From the NCBI GenBank assembly GCA_964418755.1, contig CAYQNS010000001.1, positions 1 through 64,000 of the forward strand: a stretch of DNA of 64,000 nt, written 5' to 3'. Both the position numbers and the translations under genes were made by a program. This document shows, one piece after another, positions 44,345-53,472 of the stretch. The notes below the pieces were generated by a model, which worked only from the letters and a program-made list of their open reading frames with translations, was not told where the DNA came from and searched no databases. The DNA is from 4572-123 sp964418755. Its GTDB lineage: Bacteria; Desulfobacterota; Desulfobacteria; Desulfobacterales; 4572-123. Each line of letters starts with the position of its first letter. Positions within the stretch are counted from its first letter, which is position 1.

Positions 44345-45409
44345 TTACTGTGTGGTCCCGATCACGCCCTGAACAAACCAGGTCATTCCGAGCAGTTCCT
44401 TGTCGGAGGCAACGACGCCGTCGGCGATGCGGATCTTGCCCTCCTGATCCTTGACAGTGCCGGTAAAGACGGTGACCTTGCCCGCGGCAATATCCTTTTT
44501 CATGGCCAGTACCTGTTTTTGAATATCCTGCGGAACACTGTCGCTCATGGGGCTCAGATCAATAATACCATGCTCCAGTCCATACCAGTATGCCTTGCTT
44601 TCCCAGGTTCCCCGGCGAACGTTATCAACGATCTCCTTATAAAAGCCACCCCATTTCCAAATGGGGGCGCACAGATGGGCTTTGGGGGCAAATGCGGACA
44701 TGTCGGAATTGTATCCCACCGAATAGACACCTTTTTCCTCTGCCGCTTCCTGGGGGCCGGGAGAATCCTGGTGCTGGGCAATCACATCGGCCCCGACATC
44801 CAGCAGACTCTTGGCGGCTTCCTTTTCAGTGGCCGGATCATACCAGGTCTTGGTCCAGACCACCCGCACCTCGACATCCGGGTTGACAACTTGTGCTCCC
44901 AAAGTAAAGGCATTGATTCCGCGAATTACCTCGGGAATGGGAAACGCCGCCACATAACCGAGCGTTTTGGTTTTGGTCATTGCACCGGCGACCATTCCCG
45001 AAAGATACCGGGCCTGGTACATACGGCCGAAATAATTGCCCATATTTTTTGCACTTTTGAAACCGGAGCAATGCATGAATACGACATCTGGAAATTTTTT
45101 GGCTACTTTGAGCATGGGGTCCATGTAGCCGAAGCTGGTGGCGAAGATTATATCATACCCCTTTCTGGCCATGTTCAGCATAACCCGCTCAGAATCGGGG
45201 CCCTCGGGGACCGATTCCACAAATGACGAAGTGACTCCGTCCATACCATCGACAGCCAGTCTTCCCTGCTCATGGGCATATGAATAACCTGCATCACCAA
45301 TGGGCGAGACGTAGACGAAACCCACCTTTACGGGTTTGTCGCCGGCAAAAGCAAAACCGCAGATGACCAGCGAGACCAGAACTGAAAATAGAAAAAATTT
45401 ACGCATCAT
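44345..45409 (-). CDS. BMP-family periplasmic purine-nucleoside-binding protein
   Basis: A 354-residue binding protein of the basic membrane protein (BmpA/PnrA) family. A Sec signal ends at about residue 22 (GFAFA). No lipobox Cys is at the cleavage site, so it is probably a soluble periplasmic receptor. The mature start VKVGFVYVSPIGDAGYSYAHEQGR and the segments FATSFGYMDPMLKVAKKFPDV and QHQDSPGPQEAAEEKGVYSVG are family features. First gene of the transporter operon; AGGAGG precedes ATG 45409. The 200 bp upstream are A-rich with no recognised riboswitch. Confidence 0.9.
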   Translation of the reverse strand: MMRKFFLFSVLVSLVICGFAFAGDKPVKVGFVYVSPIGDAGYSYAHEQGRLAVDGMDGVTSSFVESVPEGPDSERVMLNMARKGYDIIFATSFGYMDPMLKVAKKFPDVVFMHCSGFKSAKNMGNYFGRMYQARYLSGMVAGAMTKTKTLGYVAAFPIPEVIRGINAFTLGAQVVNPDVEVRVVWTKTWYDPATEKEAAKSLLDVGADVIAQHQDSPGPQEAAEEKGVYSVGYNSDMSAFAPKAHLCAPIWKWGGFYKEIVDNVRRGTWESKAYWYGLEHGIIDLSPMSDSVPQDIQKQVLAMKKDIAAGKVTVFTGTVKDQEGKIRIADGVVASDKELLGMTWFVQGVIGTTQ

Positions 45410-45623
45410 TATCCTCCTGATTTTTGGATACTATCCTTGTTATCGGTTACCTGTTAATTTTAAAGCATTGAATATAGAAAAAGGATGGATATGTGTCAAA
45501 CAAAAAGAACGGTGTTTTCAGGATAAAAAAATCGATGAAAAAAAACAAAAAAAATTCACGGAAAAAGTCCCACAAACGGTGGGCATATGTAGTAACAGCT
45601 AAAGTGTCCGCGATATGTTCGAA

Positions 45624-45815
45624 TCATTCGCCCAAAGTTCCGTTATTTTCGATTTTATTTAAATAATTTGGGAGGTTATGTCTTAAAAAACTGCGCATAG
45701 CAGCCATTGCTTGTGCATTAAAGTCATTACTTTGATCTTTTCCGAGTTCAAGAAGTTGTTTGCTCTCTTTAAAGCATACCTCGATCGGCCAACGTTTGGT
45801 ATATTTTTTTAATAA
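45624..45815 (-). pseudogene. C-terminal remnant of an IS4-type transposase
   Basis: The minus strand reads KKYTKRWPIEVCFKESKQLL, then ELGKDQSNDFNAQAMAAMRS and FLRHNLPNYL before TGA. The Y-x-x-R-W-x-I-E-x-x-F-K-E motif is the hallmark around the catalytic Glu of IS4/DDE transposases. Only the last ~60 residues survive; the frame runs straight into the end of the FNR-type gene without a transposase start. It is a degraded insertion sequence, and no terminal inverted repeats were recognised. Confidence 0.75.
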
Positions 45816-46498
45816 ATCACAGACGCTCGGGAAAGTTCATTCAGGGCGTCACGATTCAGTACACGGAGACGCCGTCCTTCAATTTCAATCATATTTTTTA
45901 CAACCATTTTTTTTAACACGCGTGACAAAGTTTCAGGTGTGCTGCCTATAATTTTGGCCACCTCCCGCCGGGTGATCATCAAATCCACCACCTCATCCTC
46001 TCTGCAATCCTTTTTCATGGTTGACAGAAGAAGAAACGATGCCACTCGCTGGGGGATATCCTTGAGCGATAGCAGCTCCACAAGAGACATGGATTCCTTG
46101 AGCCGACAGGCCAGGACGCGGATCATATTAAAAAGAATTGTCGAATCCTGATGCGCAATATCTTTCACCAGCTCTCCCTGGAATATCAGAAGAACGCTAT
46201 CTTCCAGGGCGGATGCACCGGCAGGAAATACCATATCTGAAAAGATTGCACAGACGCCGAATATCTCTCCCGGGCCGAAAATGTAAAGCGTCTGTTCGCG
46301 GCCATCAGGAGAGGCTTTGAACATTTTCACCATACCGCTGATTACCACATAGAATTCTTCCGCAACATCATTTTCATTTATAATCGTCTGACCGGCCCGG
46401 TACTTTTTGTTTACTGCGGCATTGGAAAGATCCCAAAGGTGCTCTTTTGTCATCTCTTTTCCCAAAGAATTGGATTGCAGGAAAGGGAATATATTCAT
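45809..46498 (-). CDS. Crp/Fnr-family transcriptional regulator
   Basis: A 229-residue protein. The cNMP-binding-type beta barrel covers about residues 20-120 (IINENDVAEEFYVVISGMVKMF, FGPGEIFGVCAIF). The C-terminal HTH (about 165-205) ends MITRREVAKIIGSTPETLSRVLKKM, with the E-x-x-S-R-V-L pattern of FNR-type recognition helices that read TTGAT-N4-ATCAA. The N-terminal cysteine cluster of true FNR is missing, so it is DNR/HcpR-like. It is divergent from a flavoprotein gene and a perfect FNR box lies 17 bp before its start. Its 3' end touches a transposase remnant. Confidence 0.88.
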   Translation of the reverse strand: MNIFPFLQSNSLGKEMTKEHLWDLSNAAVNKKYRAGQTIINENDVAEEFYVVISGMVKMFKASPDGREQTLYIFGPGEIFGVCAIFSDMVFPAGASALEDSVLLIFQGELVKDIAHQDSTILFNMIRVLACRLKESMSLVELLSLKDIPQRVASFLLLSTMKKDCREDEVVDLMITRREVAKIIGSTPETLSRVLKKMVVKNMIEIEGRRLRVLNRDALNELSRASVIY

Positions 46499-46514
46499 AA
46501 AAAAGCCTCAAAGC

Positions 46515-46528
46515 TTGATCTGTATCAA
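46515..46528. promoter_or_regulatory. Perfect FNR-type box
   Basis: TTGAT-CTGT-ATCAA matches the FNR consensus exactly. It lies in the 151-bp space between the divergent Fnr-family gene and the flavoprotein gene, 17 bp before the former and about 120 bp before the latter. Autoregulation is likely; control of the flavoprotein is possible. Confidence 0.75.
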
Positions 46529-46649
46529 TGCAGAATACGATTTAGTATAATATGTCAAAACAGATTGACCATATCAGGTTTTTAATTGGAATTGGGAGTA
46601 TAATAAAAAAACCATTAAAGACGCAACTAAAAAAATTGGAGGGAATGTT

Positions 46650-48008
46650 ATGGAAAAAACAGATGTTTTGGTAATTGGTGGAAGTGCGGCCGGGATTGTT
46701 GCCGCTACGACCGGGAAAGCCTTTCATAAAGATAAAAAAATCATGCTGTTGCGAAAAGAGGAAAAAGTTCTGGTTCCGTGCGGTATACCCTATATATTCG
46801 GCACGTTAAAAAGCAGTGAACAAAACGTTGTCCCTGATGCGGTGTTAACCAACGCCGGGGTTGAACTCAAAATTGGCGAAGCGGTATTTCTGGATCAGGA
46901 AAACAATGTATGCAAAACCGCCGATGGTTCGGAAATCCAGTTTGAGAAAGTTGTCATTGCCACCGGATCAGAGCCTGCAGTCCCGGGCTGGCTTAAAGGG
47001 GCGGATCTGGAAAATGTGTTTATAATTCCTAAAAGTAAGAAATATCTGGATCAATTCAGCAAGAAGCTGGAACAGTTCAAGAAGATTGTTGTCCTTGGCG
47101 GTGGTTTTATCGGCGTTGAGGTTGCTGACGAACTCAACAAAGCAGACAAGGATGTCACCATTGTAGAAATGCTGCCGTATGTGTTAAGCCTTGCTTTTGA
47201 CCCGGAACTGGCGGCCAAGGCACAGGAAACCCTTGAAGATAGGGGGGTCCATGTAAAAAGCAACAGCCGGGTAAAAGAGCTGACCGGTGATAAAAAAGTA
47301 TCAAAGGTGGTATTAAGCAACGGAGAGACCATTGATGCCGATGCCGTGATCCTGTCAACCGGGTATCGTCCGAATGTTTGTCTGGCCCAGACAGCCGGCC
47401 TTAAAATTAATGAAATGGGATTTATTGAGGTCAATGAGTATCTGCGGACGGCCAACAAAGATTTTTTTGCGGTGGGTGATTGTGCTGAAAAACACAGTTT
47501 CATTACCCGTTCATTAAAGGGTGTCATGCTGGCATCAACAGCCTGTGCCGAAGCCAGGATTGCAGGAATGAACCTGTACCAATTGTCATCTCTGCGGGCC
47601 TTTAACGGTAATATTTCAATTTTTTGCACCTGTATCGGTTCAACTTCTTTTGGCGCTGCCGGGGTCACCGAAGCGCTGGCCAGTGAAAGGGGATTTGATG
47701 TGGTTGCCGGCACCTTTGAAGGGGTTGATAAACATCCTGGAACCCTGCCGGGTACGCATAAGCAGATTATTAAATTAATTGCTGGTCGCAGATCCGGGGT
47801 TATTCTGGGCGGAGAAGTTATCGGTGGTCAAAGCACGGGTGAACTGACCAACATGATCGGGCTTATGATTCAAAACAGAATGACGGTCTGCTCCCTGCTC
47901 ACATTCCAGATCGGCACCCAGCCTTTTTTAACCGGTCCTCCCACAGCTTACCCATTGATTAAAGCCGCGGAAGCCGTCGCCATGCAACGCTGTGTATTTC
48001 AAGAGTGA
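46650..48008 (+). CDS. FAD-dependent CoA-disulfide reductase-like oxidoreductase
   Basis: A 452-residue flavoprotein of the pyridine-nucleotide-disulfide oxidoreductase class. FAD-binding GGSAAGIVAA is near residue 10. The single redox Cys is in VPCGIPY at about residue 43, as in CoA-disulfide reductase, NADH oxidase and NADH-dependent persulfide reductase. The NAD(P) site is VVLGGGFIGVEVADEL (about 149) and the second FAD motif FFAVGDCAE. The C-terminal dimerisation domain is present, but there is no rhodanese fusion. It probably reduces CoA-disulfide, persulfide or O2. GGAGG precedes ATG 46650. Confidence 0.85.
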   Translation: MEKTDVLVIGGSAAGIVAATTGKAFHKDKKIMLLRKEEKVLVPCGIPYIFGTLKSSEQNVVPDAVLTNAGVELKIGEAVFLDQENNVCKTADGSEIQFEKVVIATGSEPAVPGWLKGADLENVFIIPKSKKYLDQFSKKLEQFKKIVVLGGGFIGVEVADELNKADKDVTIVEMLPYVLSLAFDPELAAKAQETLEDRGVHVKSNSRVKELTGDKKVSKVVLSNGETIDADAVILSTGYRPNVCLAQTAGLKINEMGFIEVNEYLRTANKDFFAVGDCAEKHSFITRSLKGVMLASTACAEARIAGMNLYQLSSLRAFNGNISIFCTCIGSTSFGAAGVTEALASERGFDVVAGTFEGVDKHPGTLPGTHKQIIKLIAGRRSGVILGGEVIGGQSTGELTNMIGLMIQNRMTVCSLLTFQIGTQPFLTGPPTAYPLIKAAEAVAMQRCVFQE

Positions 48009-48245
48009 TGATCAGACCAAATTGCAAAAAGGCAGCCTGAGCCGGGATGGGTTCAGGCTGCCCGACCAACTTCCCTCCCCTTCCCATGAATGTCCATTCT
48101 TTGATTTTGCACTTCCAGGAGTGCCAAACAGTATTGCCCATAAATTCGCTTTTTTGAATACAGATCTTGATATAGGGTATATAGAAATGATACGAACTTA
48201 TCAAACGGTCCCGGTACCCGATCATATTGTGACAAGGAGAATTTT

Positions 48246-48899
48246 ATGGAAAACCCCATCCGCAGTTATTGGCAGTTACGCCTGTCGTCTCTGAAGGCAG
48301 TTCTGGAAAAAAATAATTTTGAGGTTTTTCTGGCAGATTCAGGGGCTGACGCCGCACGGATTGTTTTAGAAGAGATCCTGCCGCGCCTGAAACCTGTCAC
48401 CGTTTCCTGGGGTGGTTCAAGAACGTTTATCGACTCCGGGTTGTACGAAAAATTGAAAAATCGTTCCGACTTGAGCATACTGGACATTTTTGACAAATCC
48501 CTGACGCCGGAGGAAAAATTCAAACGCCGCCGGGATGCTCTTTCCGTGGACCTTTTTATCACCGGAACCAATGCCGTCACCGAAACAGGCCAGCTCGTCA
48601 ATCTGGATATGATCGGAAACCGTATAGCCGGAATCACATTCGGCCCCAAAAATGTGATTATCCTGGTGGGACGTAATAAAATCGTGGCCGATTTAGATAA
48701 TGCGATGTTTCGTATTCAAAACTACAGCGCACCGGCCAATGCCATGCGGCTGGACATGAAGACGCCATGTGCCGAAACCGCTGTCTGCCGGGAATGCAAT
48801 GTCCCGGATCGGATTTGCAACACTTGGACCATAACCGAGAAATCATTTCCCAAAAACAGGGTTAAAGTTGTTTTGATCAATGAAAATATGGGGCTCTAA
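48246..48899 (+). CDS. LUD-domain protein (LutC/YkgG-like)
   Basis: A 217-residue protein matching the LUD (DUF162) domain: VSWGGSRTFIDSGL, the acidic block DLFITGTNAVTETGQLVNLD, NRIAGITFGPKNVIILVGRNKIV and the C-terminal Cys-rich segment CAETAVCRECNVPDRICNTW. LUD proteins take part in lactate oxidation complexes (LutABC); solitary ones of this size, with the ending Cys group, are common in anaerobes but not characterised. It lies 237 nt behind the flavoprotein gene. AAGGAG precedes ATG 48246. Confidence 0.8.
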   Translation: MENPIRSYWQLRLSSLKAVLEKNNFEVFLADSGADAARIVLEEILPRLKPVTVSWGGSRTFIDSGLYEKLKNRSDLSILDIFDKSLTPEEKFKRRRDALSVDLFITGTNAVTETGQLVNLDMIGNRIAGITFGPKNVIILVGRNKIVADLDNAMFRIQNYSAPANAMRLDMKTPCAETAVCRECNVPDRICNTWTITEKSFPKNRVKVVLINENMGL

Positions 48900-49093
48900 A
48901 TGAATTTTGAATGATGAACAAAGTATCACGGCGTTCTCCATATGCCGGGTTATATTTTTTACACAGGCATCTGTTTTTTTCAATTTCAAGCTTCAATAAA
49001 CTACCTTTGATTTTTTCATAAAAAATGCCGAGGTTTTATCCATTTTATTGATCATCGCCCGGTATGGCGGTTTATTTTAAACAGGAAAAAATT

Positions 49094-51112
49094 ATGAAAT
49101 CCAAAATTTCAGCTTTCCTATTGTGTATTATTCTCCTGGCCGTTGGGCTCCTGGGTTCGGCCGTTTGTCCGCCCACCGCCTCAGCCCTGGATGTCGTTGT
49201 TAAAATCAGCCGGATCGAAAATACGCTGCACCTGATAGATGAACTGGCCGGGAGTGACACTCCTCAAGCAAAAGCACCTGCCACGGCACAGATCAGAGCC
49301 ATGCTTCAAGGTACGGACTGGATCGATCCCGACCGACAGATCGTTATCGGTCTTGAGCCGGCGGGTGAGCAGTACATCAGCGGAATATTGATACCCTATA
49401 TTCGCCCCAATGCTAATTTCCAGGCGGCTTTTAATGCCAAAATCGGATCCAATTATTACATGATCTCTCTGCCCCCGGGATCGCCCCAGGTTATTTCGGG
49501 AAATATGGAAGAAGCTTTGCTGAAGGCCGGTTCTTCAAAAAGTAAAACAACCATCATGGCCCAGGCCACTGTTGGCCGACTTTTGAAAAAAAACAGGGAA
49601 CAGATCGATAACTGGCTTAAAAAAATTGAAATCTCCAAAATGCAGCGGACAGACACTCCCATGGCGCCGGCTCCCGAAGATGCCCGGGCCATGATATCCG
49701 GCATGCTGGATATAGCCTCACAGCTTGATACCATCTCTTTTGGGATCGATTTGACGGCCGCAAAACTGGCGTTTGTTTTCAGCTCTCAGGCCAGGGCCGA
49801 AAGCGAGATCGCCGGTCTTTTTACCCGCACAGACACGTCCGCACGGTTAAGTACCTTTAAACCGGATTTTCAGATTAATTTTGGTTCCGGCCCTTATAAC
49901 ATAGCGGGTTTCCTGAAAATGATGGGCAACACTTTCGGCCCTTTTTCTCAAAAGGTGGGACTTGATTTCAGCGAAATTGCTTCCATGTGCGAACCTTTTA
50001 GCGGTGAAATGGCAGGCGGTTTGTCTTATGACAAAGACAAAATAAATTTTGAGACCATCAGCGTACTTAAAAACGGGAATCAAGCGGTCGATTTTTTAGA
50101 AAACGTATACCTGCCCTGGATGGAAAAGTACAGCCGCAATTTAGCCGGGCTGCTGGAACAACAATCCGGCCGTAAACTTGCCGATGTTTTTGTCCGGACT
50201 GCCGACACGGAGGTAGCCGGCTGTAAAGTAGTTGGCGTCAAATCAAAAATCCCTGTTTTCCCGGCCTTGCCGCAAACCGCCGGGGTGCCGGCACCCGATT
50301 GCCCAATAATGGTGTATGATACCCGCATGACAACCGTAGACAACCTGTTGCTAATGGCTTCGAATGACCGACGTCTTAAAAAAATGATCGGCCTGGCCCG
50401 AACGTTTAAAGAAACGACTTCAAACGGTCCACTGATGACCCTTGATATGGATCTGGGTGCATACCTTTCCGCCCTCGGAGAGATGCTGCCGGATTTGAAT
50501 ATACCCATGCCCGGAGACAAAAAAGCCTTTTCCAGCCTGGGAAAACTTGCATTTACAATGAATCTGGAAAACGGCCGGATCGATACGGTCACATCTTTTA
50601 AGATGGATGATATTAAAGCCATGATTACCGCCTTTAAAGAGGCTATGGCGGCTCCTCCTGCGGAATCAAGGGACAGCGTCCCGGGCCAGACCAACTTGAA
50701 AACCGAATCTGCCGGGAAGCCGGCTCAATTGCCGGCAAAACCACAATATACGGAAAAAGATCCTGAATACTGGTCTGATAAGGGGGGGCTGGTAGCTGCG
50801 TACGGCAACGACAAGGCTGCGGTTGAATTTTATAAAAAAGCAATCAAGCTTGATCCTCAAAGAAGCGATTATCATTTTAATCTTTCCGTATCCTTTTGTG
50901 AGCTCGGTGAATATGCCAAAGCCCTGACATCTATTAACAGAGCACTTGCCATGGATAATGGAAATGGTGCATATTATTACACCAGAGGCAGAATTTATCT
51001 TTTGTCGACCGACAGTACAAAGGCCATGGAAAATTTTATTCAATCCGCCCGGCTGGATCATAAAGACGCCCGGGATTATTTAAACAATGTAGCGCATGTG
51101 CAATGGGAATAA
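49094..51112 (+). CDS. Exported protein with C-terminal TPR repeats
   Basis: About 672 residues. A Sec signal peptide (MKSKISAFLL..., cleavage after ASA at about 33) is followed by a ~500-residue region with no recognised family. The C-terminal ~110 residues hold three TPR repeats (AAVEFYKKAIKLDPQRSDYH, NLSVSFCELGEYAKALTSIN, RGRIYLLSTDSTKAMENFIQ). TPRs mediate protein contacts, so a periplasmic scaffold is plausible. ATG 49094 with AGGA upstream is preferred to ATG 49064, which would precede the signal. The stop is 10 nt before the carbamoyltransferase start, so the two are probably cotranscribed. Confidence 0.75.
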   Translation: MKSKISAFLLCIILLAVGLLGSAVCPPTASALDVVVKISRIENTLHLIDELAGSDTPQAKAPATAQIRAMLQGTDWIDPDRQIVIGLEPAGEQYISGILIPYIRPNANFQAAFNAKIGSNYYMISLPPGSPQVISGNMEEALLKAGSSKSKTTIMAQATVGRLLKKNREQIDNWLKKIEISKMQRTDTPMAPAPEDARAMISGMLDIASQLDTISFGIDLTAAKLAFVFSSQARAESEIAGLFTRTDTSARLSTFKPDFQINFGSGPYNIAGFLKMMGNTFGPFSQKVGLDFSEIASMCEPFSGEMAGGLSYDKDKINFETISVLKNGNQAVDFLENVYLPWMEKYSRNLAGLLEQQSGRKLADVFVRTADTEVAGCKVVGVKSKIPVFPALPQTAGVPAPDCPIMVYDTRMTTVDNLLLMASNDRRLKKMIGLARTFKETTSNGPLMTLDMDLGAYLSALGEMLPDLNIPMPGDKKAFSSLGKLAFTMNLENGRIDTVTSFKMDDIKAMITAFKEAMAAPPAESRDSVPGQTNLKTESAGKPAQLPAKPQYTEKDPEYWSDKGGLVAAYGNDKAAVEFYKKAIKLDPQRSDYHFNLSVSFCELGEYAKALTSINRALAMDNGNGAYYYTRGRIYLLSTDSTKAMENFIQSARLDHKDARDYLNNVAHVQWE

Positions 51113-51122
51113 AAGGAGGAAT

Positions 51123-52208
51123 ATGTACAAAAACAATGCGTTAAAAGAGATCAGCTGGCAAGATTTCCAGCAACTGAACCTCGGGGAAAAAGCACCCTAT
51201 TTTTTGCGTCAGGGGCGAACCTATCATGCGCTGGTTTCCCAGCAGTTTGATCGAGCCATGCTGGATAAACTGTGCAGCCTGGCCACCAAAATCCGGATGA
51301 TCGGAAAAACCAGGGGCGGGTTGCAATTCCTGAAAGACCTGTTGTCGGACAAAAGGGGCATGCTCTATTTCGCCCAACCCTCTTCCCGAACTTTTCTTTC
51401 GTTTTACGCTGCCTGCCAGATACTGGGAATTCAGCCTGCCGAAGTGCGGGACACCAGCACATCCAGTGAAATCAAGGGTGAATCCAAGGAAGATTCGGTG
51501 CGAACGTTCAGCAGTTATTTTGATCTTATGATCATGCGCCATCCTGTGGGCGGCTTTGCCGAAAGAATTGCCTGGCTGCTTTCCAATACAGACCGACCCG
51601 TCCCGGTTATCAATGCCGGTTCCGGGAAAGATCAGCATCCGACCCAGGCCCTGCTGGATATCTACACATTGGAGCGCAGTTTTGAAAATCAGGGTGGAAT
51701 CGAGGGCAAGAAAATCGCTTTTGTAGGTGATCTGGCCCGGGGCCGGACAGTACGGTCTTTATCCAACCTGCTGACACTCTATCCGGGTGTCAAACAGTAT
51801 TTTATCGCCCCGGAATCCCTGCAGATCGGTGAAGACATTTTATCTTCGCTCACAAAAGCGGGCATGGAATATGAAGTGAGTGTCGATTTTGAAAAACTGA
51901 TTCCCGAAGTTGACGCCATTTATATGACGCGTATCCAGGACGAGTGGGATACGGCCAAAGAGAGTAGTCTGATCGATACCAGCAAATATCACTTCAAGAC
52001 CGAGCATCTTGATCTGTTGAAATCAAACGCCGTTCTTCTGCACCCGCTGCCGCGCCGCAAGGAGATCGCTGTGGCTGTGGATTCGGATCCGAGGGCCGTC
52101 TACTGGCGGCAGGTACGCAACGGCATGTGGATTCGTGCGGCTCTGATACTGTCCATTTTTGACCGGACCCTTGAAGTCGATCGATACTATGAAGATTTGA
52201 CCAGTTGA
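51123..52208 (+). CDS. Aspartate carbamoyltransferase-family enzyme
   Basis: A 361-residue enzyme of the ATCase/OTCase family. The carbamoyl-phosphate motif reads PSSRTFLSF instead of the usual STRTRLSF. HPTQALLDIYTL, the aspartate-site MTRIQDEW (like RVQxER of ATCase) and HPLPRRKEI are present, so aspartate is the likely acceptor (pyrimidine synthesis). It is longer than classic catalytic subunits (~310). AAAGGAGG precedes ATG 51123; the open frame from 51096 overlaps the TPR gene. No other pyr gene is near. The Thr-to-Ser and Arg-to-Phe changes in the first motif leave some doubt on substrate. Confidence 0.8.
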   Translation: MYKNNALKEISWQDFQQLNLGEKAPYFLRQGRTYHALVSQQFDRAMLDKLCSLATKIRMIGKTRGGLQFLKDLLSDKRGMLYFAQPSSRTFLSFYAACQILGIQPAEVRDTSTSSEIKGESKEDSVRTFSSYFDLMIMRHPVGGFAERIAWLLSNTDRPVPVINAGSGKDQHPTQALLDIYTLERSFENQGGIEGKKIAFVGDLARGRTVRSLSNLLTLYPGVKQYFIAPESLQIGEDILSSLTKAGMEYEVSVDFEKLIPEVDAIYMTRIQDEWDTAKESSLIDTSKYHFKTEHLDLLKSNAVLLHPLPRRKEIAVAVDSDPRAVYWRQVRNGMWIRAALILSIFDRTLEVDRYYEDLTS

Positions 52209-52257
52209 CGTTGCAAGTTACGATTCGGTGAGGTGATTTTTGTATGCCCCAATAAAA

Positions 52258-52389
52258 AAGCCGTCTGTCTCCGCAAATAAAAACTAAATTGAGCGATTAT
52301 CAGTTAGCTTTTAGCAATTAGTACAATATAGGAGCTGACCGCTAATTGCTAAAAGCTAATCGCTCATCTTAGGTAGAAACAGACGGCTT
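52258..52389. repeat. Nested hairpin element (132 bp)
   Basis: Outer arms AAGCCGTCTGT (52258-52268) and ACAGACGGCTT (52379-52389) are perfect inverted repeats. Inside, 52342-52365 pairs with 52291-52321, the latter carrying a 7-nt insertion. It lies between the carbamoyltransferase and the convergent etfA. It resembles a terminator into which a small palindromic element was inserted. It could fold into a long cruciform. Confidence 0.7.
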
Positions 52390-52503
52390 GAATAAAAAGT
52401 GATGCAGCCCATCAAAGGCTCCGGGGATAATCCTATATCATAAAAGTATTACCCCCCTGCACCGGCTGATAGGTTATAATGCTCTGCCGTAATCTGGAAA
52501 CAA

Positions 52504-53472
52504 TTACATGTTACCAATTTTTTCGGTGAGTTCCGGCAGGAAATCAAGGATGTCGGCTTCGATGCCCACATCCGCTACCTGAAAAATAGGCGCGTTGGTA
52601 TTTTTGTTGATGGCCACGACAAAGGGATTGCCCTTGAGACCTCCCAGATGCTGGAATGATCCGCTGATACCGCAGGCCAGGTAGACCTTTGGTTTTACCG
52701 TCTGGCCGGAGGTACCGACCTGGCGGGATTTTTCCATCCATTTTGAATCCACGATGGGTCGGGAGCAGGATACATCGGCACCCATGGCTTCCGCCAGTTC
52801 CTGTACGATTTCGATATTGTCTTCATCTTCGATTCCACGTCCGACGGATACCAGAACCTCGGATTTGGTGATATCCACGTCTCCGACTTCTGCTGCGACG
52901 ATTTCCAGGAAACGGCGGTTTGCAGACAGGTCACCGGCATCGCCGGATTTGTCCACAACCCGGCCGGCGGCCGCTTTATTTTCATCTTCCGGGAATCCAC
53001 CCGGACGTACGGTTATTACCGCACCACCGGATATATCGCAGGAGACATGGGCGCTGACCATGCCGCCGTATTCCTGGCGTACGATATTCATGACCGATCC
53101 GTCCGTGCCTTCAAACCCTACCACATCGCTGGCAAAGGCGCTATCCAGTTTGATGCTCAGCCCCGGGGCCAGGTCCATGCCAAAGGTATCATGGGCCATC
53201 AATAAAATGGCATCGCCCGGCAGCGTATTGACCAGCAGCTTGCGGATCACTTCGGCATTGGGATAGGCCAGTGCCTCGTTGTCAAACTTCCAGACTTCCG
53301 GATAGGATTGGGCCATGGTATTGCAAACCGCATCAAGATCAGGCCCACTGCCTGTCACGATGGCGGTTACGGACGCATCGGCATCAATCTGTTTAGCCGC
53401 GGCGGCGAGTTCCAGGGCCGCATCATCGGCGACTTGATCCTTATGTGTAATATATGTAAAAATTTGAGCCAT
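52504..53472 (-). CDS. etfA: Electron transfer flavoprotein alpha subunit
   Basis: A 322-residue protein. The C-terminal FAD domain (about 190-320) shows the signature: VLVSVGRGIEDEDNIEIVQ, SRPIVDSKWMEKSRQVGTSG, KVYLACGISGSFQHLGGLKG and VAINKNTNAPIFQVADVG. It accepts electrons from acyl-CoA dehydrogenases and passes them on, probably to the Fe-S oxidoreductase encoded upstream. Its start overlaps the etfB stop (TAATG). Confidence 0.94.
   Translation of the reverse strand: MAQIFTYITHKDQVADDAALELAAAAKQIDADASVTAIVTGSGPDLDAVCNTMAQSYPEVWKFDNEALAYPNAEVIRKLLVNTLPGDAILLMAHDTFGMDLAPGLSIKLDSAFASDVVGFEGTDGSVMNIVRQEYGGMVSAHVSCDISGGAVITVRPGGFPEDENKAAAGRVVDKSGDAGDLSANRRFLEIVAAEVGDVDITKSEVLVSVGRGIEDEDNIEIVQELAEAMGADVSCSRPIVDSKWMEKSRQVGTSGQTVKPKVYLACGISGSFQHLGGLKGNPFVVAINKNTNAPIFQVADVGIEADILDFLPELTEKIGNM

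Noticed and set aside
45480..45600. A-rich stretch upstream of the BMP gene as a purine riboswitch
   Set aside because: None of the conserved purine-aptamer loops (the paired L2/L3 sequences and the junction core) are present on either strand.
46564..46577. Second FNR-like site TTGACCATATCAGG
   Set aside because: The right half is shifted and matches poorly; only the 46515 box has the full inverted repeat.
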